Origin: JAHQVK01 sp036788295
Lineage (GTDB): Bacteria; Myxococcota; Kuafuiibacteriia; Kuafuiibacteriales; Kuafuiibacteriaceae
DNA: 64,000 bases
Direction of reading: 5' to 3'
Assembly (NCBI GenBank): GCA_036788295.1
Contig: DAIQNR010000001.1
Span: 124,001 to 188,000, forward strand
Part shown: one piece after another, positions 1 through 9,651 of the stretch
How positions within the stretch are numbered: position 1 is the stretch's first letter
Layout of the letters: each line of letters opens with the position of its first letter
The notes under the pieces: model-generated
What the model saw: the letters and a program-made list of their open reading frames with translations, nothing else
Databases searched by the model: none
Told to the model about the DNA's origin: nothing
Position numbers and translations under genes: made by a program

Positions 1-1
1 C

Positions 2-1675
2 AAGGTCGTGCACGCCCACCTTGGGGGCAAAGAGCTGGATCTTGCCCGGTTCGAGCGAGAGGTCTCGGTGGGGGCCCGCATCGGGCACCCCGGCATCGTG
101 CGGGTGCTCGACGCAGGAAGGGACCCCGAAGGCTCCTTGTTCGTCGCGATGGAGCTGCTGCGGGGACGCGGGCTCGAAGCGCATCTGCGTCAACCGGGCT
201 CGACGCTCGGCGACCTGGTCCGGTGGATCCGCGCCCTGTGCGAGCCGCTCGCCGCCGCTCACCGAGCCGGCGTCGTCCACCGGGACCTGAAGCCGGACAA
301 CGTCTTCGTGGAAGACCGGCCGGGCGAGGCGCCGCAAGCGAAGCTGCTCGACTTCGGGATCGCCCGGGACCTCGGGCAAAAGGCGCTGACCGCGACCCAC
401 CAGGGCCTCGGGACGCCCCACTACATGGCCCCCGAGCAAGCGACCGACGCTCGGCGGGTCACCCAAGCCGCCGACGTCTGGTCGGTGGGGATCATGCTGT
501 TCTGGTATGGGACCGGGAGGCTCCCCTTCGACGGAGTGGGGCCCTTTGACACCGTCCTGGCCGCCATGACCGAAGCCCATCCGCCCGCCCCCGAGCTGCC
601 CGATGCGCTCGGGCGGGTGATCGACCGGTGCCTCGAAAAGATCCCCGAGCTTCGAATTCCCGACGCCGGCGCGCTCGCGGCCGAGCTCGACGAGCTGCTC
701 GGCGCAGCGGGCGCCGAGCTCGACGAAGTGCCGATTCCAGCGCCGGCGCCCCGCCGCCTCCGGGACGCCCCCGCCGTCGTCAGCCGCTCGGACCTGGCCG
801 TGGGCAACGGTGCTCGCGAGCTCCTGCGGAGGGCCCGGGCCGCCGCGGCAGACCCTTCCGCAGCGCCGAGCTTCGAGACCGCCGCCCTCCCCCCGTTCGC
901 CGAGTTGGAATCGACCGAGAAGAGGCGGCGCCCGGCGCCGCTTTTCGCTGCCGCTGCCGCGGCCGCGGTCGTCGCCGTCGGCGTCTACGTCGCCGCCGAC
1001 CAGCGATCGATCGCCGTGACGGCCCTTCCGCCGGCACCGCCGCCCGAGCTCGAGCGCATGAAGGCCGACCCGACCGACCCAATCCTCGAGCCGTCTGACC
1101 CTCGGAACCGGGAAAAATCCGCGAAGCCGGGGGACGCGGCGGAGGTTTTGGCCTCGCCCGCGGACCGCAAGAAGCGGGTGAGCAATGCGGCGCGAACGGC
1201 GAAGCCGGTCGAGGCAGCGAAGCCAGCGGCCGAGGCTCCGCAGCGTCGCCTCGAGACCCCCGCCGGCCTCGACCGCGCGGCCGGTCCTCGATCCCCGCGG
1301 ACTGCGGCCACGGCGCCGGCTGCGGCCACGGCGCCGGCGGAAGGGGGCCCCGAACCCGCGCCCCCCTCCATCAGCCCGAGCGAAGCCGCCCAAAACCGCA
1401 CCTCCCCGAACAAAACCGCCGATTCCTCGGTCCCAAGCAGAGAGCCCGATTCCTCGGTCCCGGGCAACGACCCTGATTCCGCCGCCAAGGAGCCCGACGG
1501 GCCTCGGGCGGATCCTGGGTCCGACCCATCGACCGAAGCCGACGCCAAGAAGAAGGCGGACGAGCCCGCTTCCCCGCCCGAACCGGCAGAGCCACGGCCG
1601 AGTCCTGTGCCCCGCCCGGCTCGAGGGCCCGAAACCAAAGAAACCCCCTCCCCGAAAGACTTCGTGACCTTTTGA
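2..1675 (+). CDS. Ser/Thr protein kinase, 5'-truncated, membrane-anchored
   Basis: The 3' part of a eukaryote-like (PknB-type) Ser/Thr kinase whose start lies before the window. The frame is open to base 2, and the first codons read K-V-V-H-A-H-L, which fits the beta-3 strand. The AAG at 2-4 is therefore probably the ATP-binding lysine, and the GTG at 8 is not the start. The catalytic loop HRDLKPDN begins near visible residue 93, DFG near 117 and the APE motif near 143, so the visible lobe looks active. A transmembrane segment lies at about residues 313-332. It is followed by about 220 residues of Pro/Ala/Glu-rich low complexity, with small internal repeats (DSSVP twice; an 18-bp tandem duplication at 1303-1338). 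A membrane-bound signalling kinase with a disordered extracytoplasmic tail is inferred. The next gene starts 3 bases after its stop. Confidence 0.88.
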   Translation, partial: KVVHAHLGGKELDLARFEREVSVGARIGHPGIVRVLDAGRDPEGSLFVAMELLRGRGLEAHLRQPGSTLGDLVRWIRALCEPLAAAHRAGVVHRDLKPDNVFVEDRPGEAPQAKLLDFGIARDLGQKALTATHQGLGTPHYMAPEQATDARRVTQAADVWSVGIMLFWYGTGRLPFDGVGPFDTVLAAMTEAHPPAPELPDALGRVIDRCLEKIPELRIPDAGALAAELDELLGAAGAELDEVPIPAPAPRRLRDAPAVVSRSDLAVGNGARELLRRARAAAADPSAAPSFETAALPPFAELESTEKRRRPAPLFAAAAAAAVVAVGVYVAADQRSIAVTALPPAPPPELERMKADPTDPILEPSDPRNREKSAKPGDAAEVLASPADRKKRVSNAARTAKPVEAAKPAAEAPQRRLETPAGLDRAAGPRSPRTAATAPAAATAPAEGGPEPAPPSISPSEAAQNRTSPNKTADSSVPSREPDSSVPGNDPDSAAKEPDGPRADPGSDPSTEADAKKKADEPASPPEPAEPRPSPVPRPARGPETKETPSPKDFVTF

Positions 1676-1677
1676 CC

Positions 1678-2751
1678 ATGAATGCGAAAAAGTCCCGCGG
1701 CCCTGGGGGCATCGCGGCTGCCTGTTGGCTGACGCCGAGCCTCGTCGCCCTCTCGAGCGCTCCGGCGCTCGGGTCCCCGTGGACCCTCCCCGAAGGCGAG
1801 CTCGTTCTCTCTTTGGGGTTCAACCACCAGTTCGCCGGACAAGAGTTTCTCGACAGCGGACCGGCCCGTAACTTTCCTCTGCGCGGGGCCTACAACGCCT
1901 CGAGCTTCGCGCTCGGTCTGCGGGCCGGATTCACCGACCGCATCGAGTTCGAGGCGGTCCTACCGGTGAGCGTGGTCAACTACGACTCGGACCCGGTCAT
2001 CTTGCTCGAGCGACCCGCGGGCACCGGGTTCGGAGAGCTCGATTTCTATCAGCGCAATGTCATCGACCTGACCCGGAGCGTGAGCGGGGTGGCGGACTTC
2101 ATCATCACCGGCCGCTACGGGTGGATGCGATCGCCGGTCGCCATTGCGACCGAGGTGCGGGTCAAGGCGCCGACTGGGTATGCGCCCCCGGCCGGCACCT
2201 TCGGGGACCGCCCCACATCCAGCGAGGCGTTCCTCGCCGACGTCGGTCGTTTCGTTGCCCCCGAAAACGTCCAGGATGACGTCACCTTGGGGGACGGGCA
2301 GCTCGACATCACCCCGAGCATGCTTTTTGGCTGGTCGCTCTCGAGCGGCACGTTCTTTCGGCTCGGGGCCGGCTTCAATTTTCGGATGGGGGACGCCGGG
2401 GACCAGGTCGTGGGCGACCTCCGGGTCGGCCAGACCCTCGGCGCGAGAGCGCTCGTGTACGCGAGCGTCCGCGGCGGCTACAGCGTGCGCCGAGGCAAGG
2501 TGATCGGCATCAGCGTGGCCGCGATCGACCCCGATCTACCGGCCACCGAGTACGGAGGCGCGACCAACCTCCTGCTCCGAGAGCTGACCCTGGACCACGA
2601 CCACATCGACGTCGGCGCAGGCTTCATCGTCCGCCTCACCGACCGGCTCGAGCTGAACACCGGCTACGAGCGAACCGTGCACGGCCGCAACATCGCGGCG
2701 GTGCAGAGCTTGTCTCTCAGCCTCGCGTTTCGGGCCGAAATGGGGCGCTGA
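1678..2751 (+). CDS. outer-membrane beta-barrel-like protein
   Basis: A 357-residue secreted protein. The ATG at 1678 is chosen because it gives a classical signal peptide (MNAKKSRGPGG, then a hydrophobic stretch ending ALGS). A TTG at 1672 would only add two residues and overlap the kinase stop. The mature part alternates polar and hydrophobic residues in many short strands (for example ALGLRAGFTDRIEFEAVLPV and LELNTGYERTVHG) and ends LSLSLAFRAEMGR, typical of outer-membrane barrels of the transporter/porin-like type. No substrate can be read from the sequence. It sits directly downstream of the kinase gene, so the two may be co-transcribed, but a functional link is only inferred. Confidence 0.6.
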   Translation: MNAKKSRGPGGIAAACWLTPSLVALSSAPALGSPWTLPEGELVLSLGFNHQFAGQEFLDSGPARNFPLRGAYNASSFALGLRAGFTDRIEFEAVLPVSVVNYDSDPVILLERPAGTGFGELDFYQRNVIDLTRSVSGVADFIITGRYGWMRSPVAIATEVRVKAPTGYAPPAGTFGDRPTSSEAFLADVGRFVAPENVQDDVTLGDGQLDITPSMLFGWSLSSGTFFRLGAGFNFRMGDAGDQVVGDLRVGQTLGARALVYASVRGGYSVRRGKVIGISVAAIDPDLPATEYGGATNLLLRELTLDHDHIDVGAGFIVRLTDRLELNTGYERTVHGRNIAAVQSLSLSLAFRAEMGR

Positions 2752-2844
2752 ACGGTCTCTTCAAGGGCCAAGCCCCATCCCGGGCGCGAATCCATCACAT
2801 CCGGGACCGGGGGTCGGCCGATGGTGGCGGGCCTACGGCACCGG

Positions 2845-4446
2845 TCAGGTGCCAGCCGGCGGAGACACGACGATGCGAATCGGCTGGTCGTCCGTCCGGT
2901 CCAGCCGGTCGAACACCGTGATCGTCGCGTCGAAGGACCCGGCCGACGTCGGCACGCCGATGATCCGGCCCCCCTCTCGGCCCATCATGTCTCGGTAGCG
3001 AGGCTCGAGCTGCAGCCCGGGAGGCAGCGTACCGCTGGTGACCACCCAGCCGTATCGATGCTCGCTCGCCCCCGCGTTGGCGGGCAGGGGTGCCCCACCG
3101 TTGGCGACCAGGATCGCGGTGTAGGTCGAACCAAGGGTGGCCGGCGCGAGTTCGAGCACCCCCATCACCGCCCCGGTCGCGTCGATCTCGACCGGGGTGA
3201 TCGCCTCGTCCAGCACCAGCGCCACCGGCTGCGTCGACACCAGGCCGAATGAGTCTTCGAGGCGGAGCACCATCTCGAACCGCCCGCTCACCGCCGGCGT
3301 GCCCTGAAGCCGCCCGTCCGGCGTCCCCTGGACCACCGACAGGCCCCCGATCTGCGCCACCGGGGTTCGCTCCCCGTCCACGACCTGCACGAGGTCGTCG
3401 AGCGTCCACTGGTAGCCCATGGACGTTCCGCCCTGCCCACGGAGGGGAACGTCGTAGGCCTCGCCCGCACGGCCCCGCGGCAGCGTGAAGGTCAGAATCC
3501 GAAGCGGAGGCGGAGGCGGCTCCACCGCGATGAAGAAGCTCGCCCGGGCCCCGACGTTGGCCGAGTCGCGCACCTCCATTCGAAAGGTGAAGATCCCGCT
3601 CTCCGTGGGGGTCCCCTGAAACGTCGTGTTCGGGGTCCCTTCCTCGCTGAACTCGACCCCCGCGGGCAGGGCTCCAGAGACCAAGCGCCACCGGTACCCG
3701 CGACCCGTGCCCCCCCGCGCGAGGAGCTCGGCCCGGAACGGCTGGTCCACCCGAGCCTCGGGAAAGGTCGCTTCGGGGATCGTCAGCGGGGGGGTGTCGT
3801 CTTCGACCTCGATGCGGAACTGGCGCTGGGCCGACGTGCCTCCGGCGTCCACCACCTCGAGCGTGAAGCTGAAGGAGCCCCGCTGCGCCGGCATGCCGGT
3901 GATCCGCGCCGGATTCCCGGTCCGCTCGATCTCGAGCCCAGGCGGGAGGCTGCCGGAACGCACGCTCCAGGTGTACGCGGTGCCGTTCTCGGCCTCGACC
4001 TCGGCCTCGTAGACCATGGTCAGAAAGCCTTGCGGCAGCATCATCGTCGAGATCGCGACCCCGGGGGGCTGGGGCGTCACGTCGATGGTGAACGTGGCCT
4101 CCGTCTGCTGGTCGCTCACCGGGTCGCGCAGCACGAAGGTGAACGTTCCTCCGGTGCTGCCCGGTGCGGGGACGCCGTCGATGATGAGAGGCACCCCCTG
4201 CGAGTTGTGCTTCAGCCCGGTGGGCAACAGGCTGCCCGGGGCGAGGCTCCAACGGAAGTTGTCGGGGCTGCTGCCCCCGGACGCCGTGATCTCGGCGAAG
4301 AAGTATTCCCCCTGCGTAGCGCCCGGGAGGGTGACGGCCTGGACCTCCAGGGGCGGGATCGGCTCGATGATGTCACTGTCATCACCGCAGGCGATGAGGG
4401 TGATCCCGAGCGAAGCGACGAGTGTGGCGTGCAAGTGGCGGTGCAT
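2845..4446 (-). CDS. putative-Ig-domain (He_PIG-like) repeat lipoprotein
   Basis: A 533-residue predicted lipoprotein. The ATG at 4446 is preferred over one at 4485 because it starts a lipoprotein signal (MHRHLHATLV...) with lipobox LIAC followed by GDDSD. The Asp-rich start of the mature protein hints at retention in a specific membrane, but this is weak. The rest consists of about five Ig-like repeats of roughly 90 residues. Each carries the He_PIG hallmark: a GTLPPGLxLxxxxG-type strand, then G.P...G.F.F...V.D. Such domains are found in extracellular adhesion-type proteins. The gene is convergent with the barrel-protein gene, 93 bp away. No enzyme motif was seen. Confidence 0.65.
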   Translation of the reverse strand: MHRHLHATLVASLGITLIACGDDSDIIEPIPPLEVQAVTLPGATQGEYFFAEITASGGSSPDNFRWSLAPGSLLPTGLKHNSQGVPLIIDGVPAPGSTGGTFTFVLRDPVSDQQTEATFTIDVTPQPPGVAISTMMLPQGFLTMVYEAEVEAENGTAYTWSVRSGSLPPGLEIERTGNPARITGMPAQRGSFSFTLEVVDAGGTSAQRQFRIEVEDDTPPLTIPEATFPEARVDQPFRAELLARGGTGRGYRWRLVSGALPAGVEFSEEGTPNTTFQGTPTESGIFTFRMEVRDSANVGARASFFIAVEPPPPPLRILTFTLPRGRAGEAYDVPLRGQGGTSMGYQWTLDDLVQVVDGERTPVAQIGGLSVVQGTPDGRLQGTPAVSGRFEMVLRLEDSFGLVSTQPVALVLDEAITPVEIDATGAVMGVLELAPATLGSTYTAILVANGGAPLPANAGASEHRYGWVVTSGTLPPGLQLEPRYRDMMGREGGRIIGVPTSAGSFDATITVFDRLDRTDDQPIRIVVSPPAGT

Positions 4447-4542
4447 GGCGATGTGTCCCGGCGGTGACCCGCCGCGGGCGGACAATAGACGAAAGGTGGC
4501 CCCGGAAAAAAGGTCGCTTCTTCGCAGTTGCGACCGAGCCGC

Positions 4543-4980
4543 CTACGGCTCGAACGAACCGGCCAGACCGAGCGCCTCCTCGAGCATCGCCGCCGCAGCG
4601 TAGGCGTCCACCCGAGCCTTTCGGGCCCTCGGCGGCACCCCCTCCGCCGCGAGGCGCCGCTCCGCTTGCCACGAGGTCAGCGCTTCGTCCTGCTCCTTCA
4701 CCGGCAAGTGGGGCAAAGCGGCGCGGATCGACGCCCCGAACTCCAAGGCCCGCGCCGTCGATCCGCTCTCGGACCCGTCGAGGCGGTAGGGCACCCCGAG
4801 CAAGATCTCGGTCACCTCGTGGGCCTTCACCAGCTCGGCCAGATGTTCGAGGTCGGCCTCGAGCCCTCGGCGGACCCACACCTCGAGCGGCCGAACCGTG
4901 AAGCGGAGGTCGTCGCTGAGCGCGTAGCCGATCCTCCGGGTCCCCGGGTCGATGGCCAAAATCCGTCCCGGGATCTCCAT
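4543..4980 (-). CDS. ruvX: Holliday junction resolvase-like protein RuvX/YqgF
   Basis: A 145-residue YqgF/RuvX-family protein with an RNase H-like fold. Members are linked to 16S rRNA 5'-end processing and resolvase activity. The start MEIPGRILAIDPGTRRIGYA holds the first catalytic Asp (D11). The EILLGVPYRLDGSESG segment and VDAYAAAAMLEEAL near 124-137 supply the other conserved acidic positions (E59 region and D125). Length is normal for the family. The ATG at 4978-4980 overlaps the TGA of the upstream 1520-aa lipoprotein gene (TGATG), so translational coupling is likely even though the two proteins have no known shared pathway. Confidence 0.9.
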   Translation of the reverse strand: MEIPGRILAIDPGTRRIGYALSDDLRFTVRPLEVWVRRGLEADLEHLAELVKAHEVTEILLGVPYRLDGSESGSTARALEFGASIRAALPHLPVKEQDEALTSWQAERRLAAEGVPPRARKARVDAYAAAAMLEEALGLAGSFEP

Positions 4981-7900
4981 CAGGGGAAGGCGCGCTCGAG
5001 CGCGGTCTCGATGCTGGCGACGCGATCGGGGTCGCTCCGGGTCCCTGGGCCCATGCGGAACCGGGCGTAGGCCGCCGCCGCGGCCTCCGGAGCCTCGGCG
5101 GCGAGTCCGTGCTCGGCCGAGGTCAGAAGCCACGCGCCGAGCGCGGTTCGCTGGGCCGCGATGCCGTCGGCGATGGCCTCTTCGAGCCGCTCGAGCAGAA
5201 GCTTCTTCACGTTCGCTCCGGCCGAGTCCTCCTCGTCCTTCGGCAGGCTGCCCGCTCGAAGCTCGACGTCGTACCCGCCTTCGGCCGCTGCCTTGCCGCT
5301 TCGGGGGGTCTGAACGACCCAGCGCCCGGCGATGCGGCCTTCTCCGGGGGAGATGGCGCATTGCTCGACCGTGACCTCGAGCCCTCCGCCGACCTTCGGC
5401 GCGCGCGGGTCTTTCGACTTCCAAGCTTTGGTCCACCCCTCGGACAAGACGTAGCCGCCGAGGTTCGTTCGCTTCGAGAGCCCCTCCATCAGCGCGACCT
5501 GCATCGACGCCTCGATCTTCGGACACGGCTCCGCTTCGAGACCGTCCCGGCGAGGGGCCTCCACCACGAGGACCAGATTGTCCGGTTTTCCGAGCGCCGC
5601 CTCGGCTTCGGTCCGGACCGCCGCCGCCGCTCGGTCCTTCGGGTCCAAAGCGAGCGCCCGGGTGGCCTCGAGCCAAGCGACGCCGGGCTGGCCCCGCCCG
5701 AGCCAGCCCCGAGCCGAAGCCAACCGGGTCTCTCGAACTCGAACCCCGAGCTGGGCCTTTCGCTTCTGCGCGGCCCGATCCGACGGCTCGAGCTCGAGCA
5801 GCGCATCGACCGCCTTGGCTTCTTCGAGCACGGCCCCCTGATCCGCTGCCGCTTCGACCTGGGCCCGAAGCCCGGCCACCCGCAGCTGGCGGGCGAGCGC
5901 ACGACCGGCCTCGGCGGTCGGTCCCGATGCGCTGGCGTAGGCGCGCTCGGCGGCTTCGAGTTCCCCTTTCGCCACCCGCTCCGCTGCTTCACCGAGCCGG
6001 AGCGCCGCCTCCGGGTCCTCCGACTCGAGGCTCGCCGCCGCAGCGAGACTTTGAGCGAGGAGCGCCCGGTCGTTGGCGCTGGCCGCCGCCTTCGCCCGGC
6101 CGAGGGCGAGGGTCACCCCCCGGGCCGACGAGGCCGGATGCACCGCCTTGGCGGCGAGCAGGCGGTCCACGCCAGCCCGCGGGTCGGCCCCGCTCTCGAT
6201 CTCCCGCAAGGCCGCGGCCTCGTCCGCCTCCCGGAGCGCCCGCGCCGCGGCGGTCGCCGCGTCGAGCGCCGCCGACCTCTGCTCGGCCGAAGCGGCCAGC
6301 AGGCGACGCTCCGCGGCCGCGGGCTGCTTGGCTCCCCCACTTTCTCGGACCACCTTCCCTCCCGGAACCCGGCGCCTCACCGAACCATCGAGCGCGTCCG
6401 CCGCCGCTTCGAACGCCTCGAGCAGCTCCCCCGAGGCGGCGGACGCCACCGCCAGCTCCCGGACCGCCGCCGCCGCGCCGGTCGAGTCCCCCGCGGCGCC
6501 TCGCTCCTTCACCCTGGCGAGCAGGGCGGCGAAGGCCTTCCGACCGGCTGGGTCCTCGGGCTTGGCCCGCAGCAGATCGCGGAGGCTTCGCGCCGCCTCC
6601 ATGCCCCCCGCGTCGAGCCCGGCCGACAGCTTCTGGGTCCGGAGCCGCTCGACGATCCCCGGACCTCGCTCCCTCAGCAGCCCCTCGGATCGAGCCAGCG
6701 CCTCGGAAGCCTCCGGCAAGCGGCCCTGCCGAACCCGATCGACGGCCGTAGCGACCGCGAGCCGTTGCCCGAGCGCGGCGGCCACGAGGGCGAGGCGCCG
6801 GGCCACCGCCTCCCCGTCGCCGTCGCCAGCCGATGCTTCGGCCCGGTCGAGCACCGCGGTGACCGCCGCCCTGACTTCGGGCCGGGTCGGATCGGCCGAA
6901 AACAAGGCCCGGACCGCCTCCGCGTGGTCGTCGGTCTCCTCTCCGGCCGCCAGCGCGCGGGCGGCAGCGACGCGCTGGGCGTCGAGCGCGGCCGCCACCG
7001 CCGCTTTGGCCCTGCTCCCCACCGCGGACGCCGGGTAGCCGGCGAGCGCGTCGGGAAGGCGCCCCTCGGCCAGCCGACGGTTGGCGGTCGAGACCGCCTC
7101 CTTGGCGTCAGCTGGGGTGACCACGTTGGCCGCTTCGTACCGATCGCTCGCCTCGGCGTAACGGCCGGCCGCCACCGCGGCGTCCCCCTCGGCGAGCAGC
7201 CGCTCGAGCGCCGCCGCCGCCGCCGGACCGGAGGGATCGCGAGAAAAAGCGGTCGCCAGGGCCGCGCCGGCCTCCGCTCCCCCCGCCTCCACCGCGCGAC
7301 CGAGCGCCTCGCGGTCGAGCCGTCGAGCGAGCGCGTCGGACCGCGCCGCCACCCGGTCGGTGGGCGCGATCGCCTTGGCCTCGGCGTAGGCCGCCGTCGC
7401 GGCGGCGAGGTCGCCGGCCACGAGCGCGGCGTGGCCCCGCTCGAGCGCGAGCCGCGCCGGTTCGGCCGATACGCTCGCCCGGGTGGCGAGGCCGAGCAGC
7501 CGGGCCGCCTCGGCGTCGTCCTTTCTGCCCGCCGCCGCCTCGGCCGCGGTGAGCCAGGCATCGACCGCGCGCGTCGCCTTCGGATCGGCCGGGTCCCGAG
7601 CGAGCAGCTTCGCCGCTGCGTCGGCGGCGGCCGGGGTCGCCTCGGTGATCGCCCCCTCGAGCCGCGAGGCGAGCCGCGCCGCGGCCAGCGCCCGCCCGCG
7701 GGTCGCCACTGGGTGGGCTCCTCCGCCGGCAAACCCCTGCTCCGCCTCCTCGAATCGCTCGGCCCGGTGGTGCCCCGTCGCCGCGTCGAGCCGAGCCCGA
7801 AGATCCGGCTCGGCCTCGGACAAACGGAGCAGGCCGGACAGCAGCTGGGCCTCCTCCGCCGGCGAGAGCTTGCCCGTCCGGAGCCGGTCTTCGAGCAGCG

Positions 7901-9542
7901 TCCGGCCCTTCTGCGCAGCGTCGCTGCCGCCAAGGAGCGCGAAGCTGGCGCCGAGCACGTCGAGCGCCCGCTCCTGCCCCGCTGCGCCCCGCTTCAGGGC
8001 GGCGAGCGCCTGCTGCTCCATGGCCTCGCGGCGCAGCCGGGCCGCCTGCCTCGCCTCATCGAAGAAGCGGGCCCGTGGAGCGGCCGCGAGCCCCGCTCCG
8101 AACGCCTTCTCCGCCGCCGCCGGCTGGCCGGATTTCAGAGACTCGATGCCCTCGGCCGCAGAAGCTCGGACCCCTTCGCCGAGGTCCGAGGCCTCGAGCG
8201 CAGCCGACAGCGCCGCGGCCGCGGCCAGGTCGTCGCCACGCCGAGCCGCCCTCACCGCCTCCGCGAGCAGGGCGGAGAACGCCTCCCCTTGAAGCGAGCG
8301 CCGGAGCGTCGCGATGTCGGGCAGATCCCCCTCGAACGTGGATAGCTGCGCCAGCTGCACCACCGCCGCCGCCCCGTTCTTTCGGGCCACCCTTCGAATC
8401 CCTGCGAGCTGCCTCCTCGCCTCGGCGAGCGTCACCGCCCGAAGCGCCACCGACACCGGTGAGTCCTCCGAGAGCCCCGCCTTCTCGGCCGCCGTGCGCG
8501 CCGCCGCCGGCTGGCCCTCGCGCGCGAGCGCCACCGCCGCCCGGATCTGCTCCACGTCGGATGGCTCGAGCTCGAGATGGGGAACGAGGGCGTCGAGGCT
8601 CGCGAGCGCGCCGCGCAGGTTGTCTCGCTCCGCGAGCCGCCGCGCCTCCTCGGACCCGGCCGAGACCCGATCCCGGCGGACCGAAGCGGCTTCGGCCACG
8701 AGCGCCTCGGGAGCTCGCTCGGTGATCAGCGGATCGTAGATGGCGAGCGCCTGGTCGAGCCGGCCCGACGCCGCGAGCGCCCGGGCCCGCTCGAGCCGCT
8801 GCTGCAGGGCGGCGGCGCGGGCCTTCACCCCCCGCATCGCCGCTTCGATGTCGGGCAGCGGTCGCTTCGCCACCGCCGCGCGGTAGCGCTCGAACGCCGA
8901 CGCCGCGTCCCCGGCCAGCGCGAAACGCTCCCCTTCTTCCGCCAGTACCCGCGCCTCGGCCTCGTCGAACTGGTCTTGGGTGAGGCCCGGCATCCCCGCG
9001 TCGATCTCGCGGGCTGCCTCGAGGTGGGTGAGCGCCTCCGCACCGTCCTTCCTCGCGAGCGCCTCCTTGGCGAGCGCGGCGTGGTGCGCGTAGGCCTCTC
9101 GTACCGCTTCCGCGAGCCGCCGCTTCGCCTGCTCGCTGTCCGGAAACTCCTCGACCACCACGCGAACGGCGGCGAGCCAGTCCGGCACCGTCAGACGTTC
9201 GGCCCGCGCCGACGCGAGCGCCGCTCGGGCTCCATACTCCGGATTCGCGGGATCGAGGCGCTCGGCCTCGGCCCAGGCGTCGGCCGCTCCGGCCAGGTCC
9301 GAGGCCCGCTCCCGGCGCTCCGCTTCGTCGGCCCGGTCGAGCGCCAGCGCCGCGCCCGCCCGCTGCTTCGCCTCGATGAAGCGCCGATCCCCGGGCGACT
9401 CCGCGGCAGCCCGGGTGAAGGCGGCGTGCGCATCGGTCAGGTTGCCCGCCGCCTCGAAACGGCGGCCCGCCTCGAAGTGCTGCGCACCCCCGGCGGCGCA
9501 GCCAGCGAGCAAGAGCAAGGTCGCGGTTCGAACGGCGGCCAT
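4980..9542 (-). CDS. giant Ala-rich TPR-like repeat lipoprotein
   Basis: A 1520-residue predicted lipoprotein. The ATG at 9542 is chosen because it yields MAAVRTATLLLLAGCAAGG with lipobox LAGC; a frame extension to 9626 would add residues with no signal character. Nearly the whole protein is helical Ala/Glu/Arg-rich repeat of the TPR/Sel1 style (for example HFEAGRRFEAAGNLTDAHAA, ALAIYDPLI, AALAAYAEA-like units). The last 250 residues or so are different: a beta-rich segment beginning NLVLVVEAPRR, with PCPKIEASMQVALMEGL and VTVEQCAISPGEGRIAGRW, which may be the functional head. It may be a scaffold facing the periplasm. It is divergent from egtB, with about 110 bp between starts, and its stop overlaps the ruvX start. 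Confidence 0.65.
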   Translation of the reverse strand: MAAVRTATLLLLAGCAAGGAQHFEAGRRFEAAGNLTDAHAAFTRAAAESPGDRRFIEAKQRAGAALALDRADEAERRERASDLAGAADAWAEAERLDPANPEYGARAALASARAERLTVPDWLAAVRVVVEEFPDSEQAKRRLAEAVREAYAHHAALAKEALARKDGAEALTHLEAAREIDAGMPGLTQDQFDEAEARVLAEEGERFALAGDAASAFERYRAAVAKRPLPDIEAAMRGVKARAAALQQRLERARALAASGRLDQALAIYDPLITERAPEALVAEAASVRRDRVSAGSEEARRLAERDNLRGALASLDALVPHLELEPSDVEQIRAAVALAREGQPAAARTAAEKAGLSEDSPVSVALRAVTLAEARRQLAGIRRVARKNGAAAVVQLAQLSTFEGDLPDIATLRRSLQGEAFSALLAEAVRAARRGDDLAAAAALSAALEASDLGEGVRASAAEGIESLKSGQPAAAEKAFGAGLAAAPRARFFDEARQAARLRREAMEQQALAALKRGAAGQERALDVLGASFALLGGSDAAQKGRTLLEDRLRTGKLSPAEEAQLLSGLLRLSEAEPDLRARLDAATGHHRAERFEEAEQGFAGGGAHPVATRGRALAAARLASRLEGAITEATPAAADAAAKLLARDPADPKATRAVDAWLTAAEAAAGRKDDAEAARLLGLATRASVSAEPARLALERGHAALVAGDLAAATAAYAEAKAIAPTDRVAARSDALARRLDREALGRAVEAGGAEAGAALATAFSRDPSGPAAAAALERLLAEGDAAVAAGRYAEASDRYEAANVVTPADAKEAVSTANRRLAEGRLPDALAGYPASAVGSRAKAAVAAALDAQRVAAARALAAGEETDDHAEAVRALFSADPTRPEVRAAVTAVLDRAEASAGDGDGEAVARRLALVAAALGQRLAVATAVDRVRQGRLPEASEALARSEGLLRERGPGIVERLRTQKLSAGLDAGGMEAARSLRDLLRAKPEDPAGRKAFAALLARVKERGAAGDSTGAAAAVRELAVASAASGELLEAFEAAADALDGSVRRRVPGGKVVRESGGAKQPAAAERRLLAASAEQRSAALDAATAAARALREADEAAALREIESGADPRAGVDRLLAAKAVHPASSARGVTLALGRAKAAASANDRALLAQSLAAAASLESEDPEAALRLGEAAERVAKGELEAAERAYASASGPTAEAGRALARQLRVAGLRAQVEAAADQGAVLEEAKAVDALLELEPSDRAAQKRKAQLGVRVRETRLASARGWLGRGQPGVAWLEATRALALDPKDRAAAAVRTEAEAALGKPDNLVLVVEAPRRDGLEAEPCPKIEASMQVALMEGLSKRTNLGGYVLSEGWTKAWKSKDPRAPKVGGGLEVTVEQCAISPGEGRIAGRWVVQTPRSGKAAAEGGYDVELRAGSLPKDEEDSAGANVKKLLLERLEEAIADGIAAQRTALGAWLLTSAEHGLAAEAPEAAAAAYARFRMGPGTRSDPDRVASIETALERAFP

Positions 9543-9651
9543 CGGCTGGGACTGATACTCGGCAGACCCGACGCTGGCCACCCCCCTTCGAGAGCCCTCG
9601 GGCCACATAGGCTTGTGCCTCGACAAACGAAGCGGCTACCCCGCTCCCAAC

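Noticed and set aside
5109..8345. A 1078-residue open frame on the + strand
   Set aside because: It is antisense to the repeat lipoprotein gene and Arg/Gly/Pro-rich without motifs, as expected for a high-GC shadow frame.
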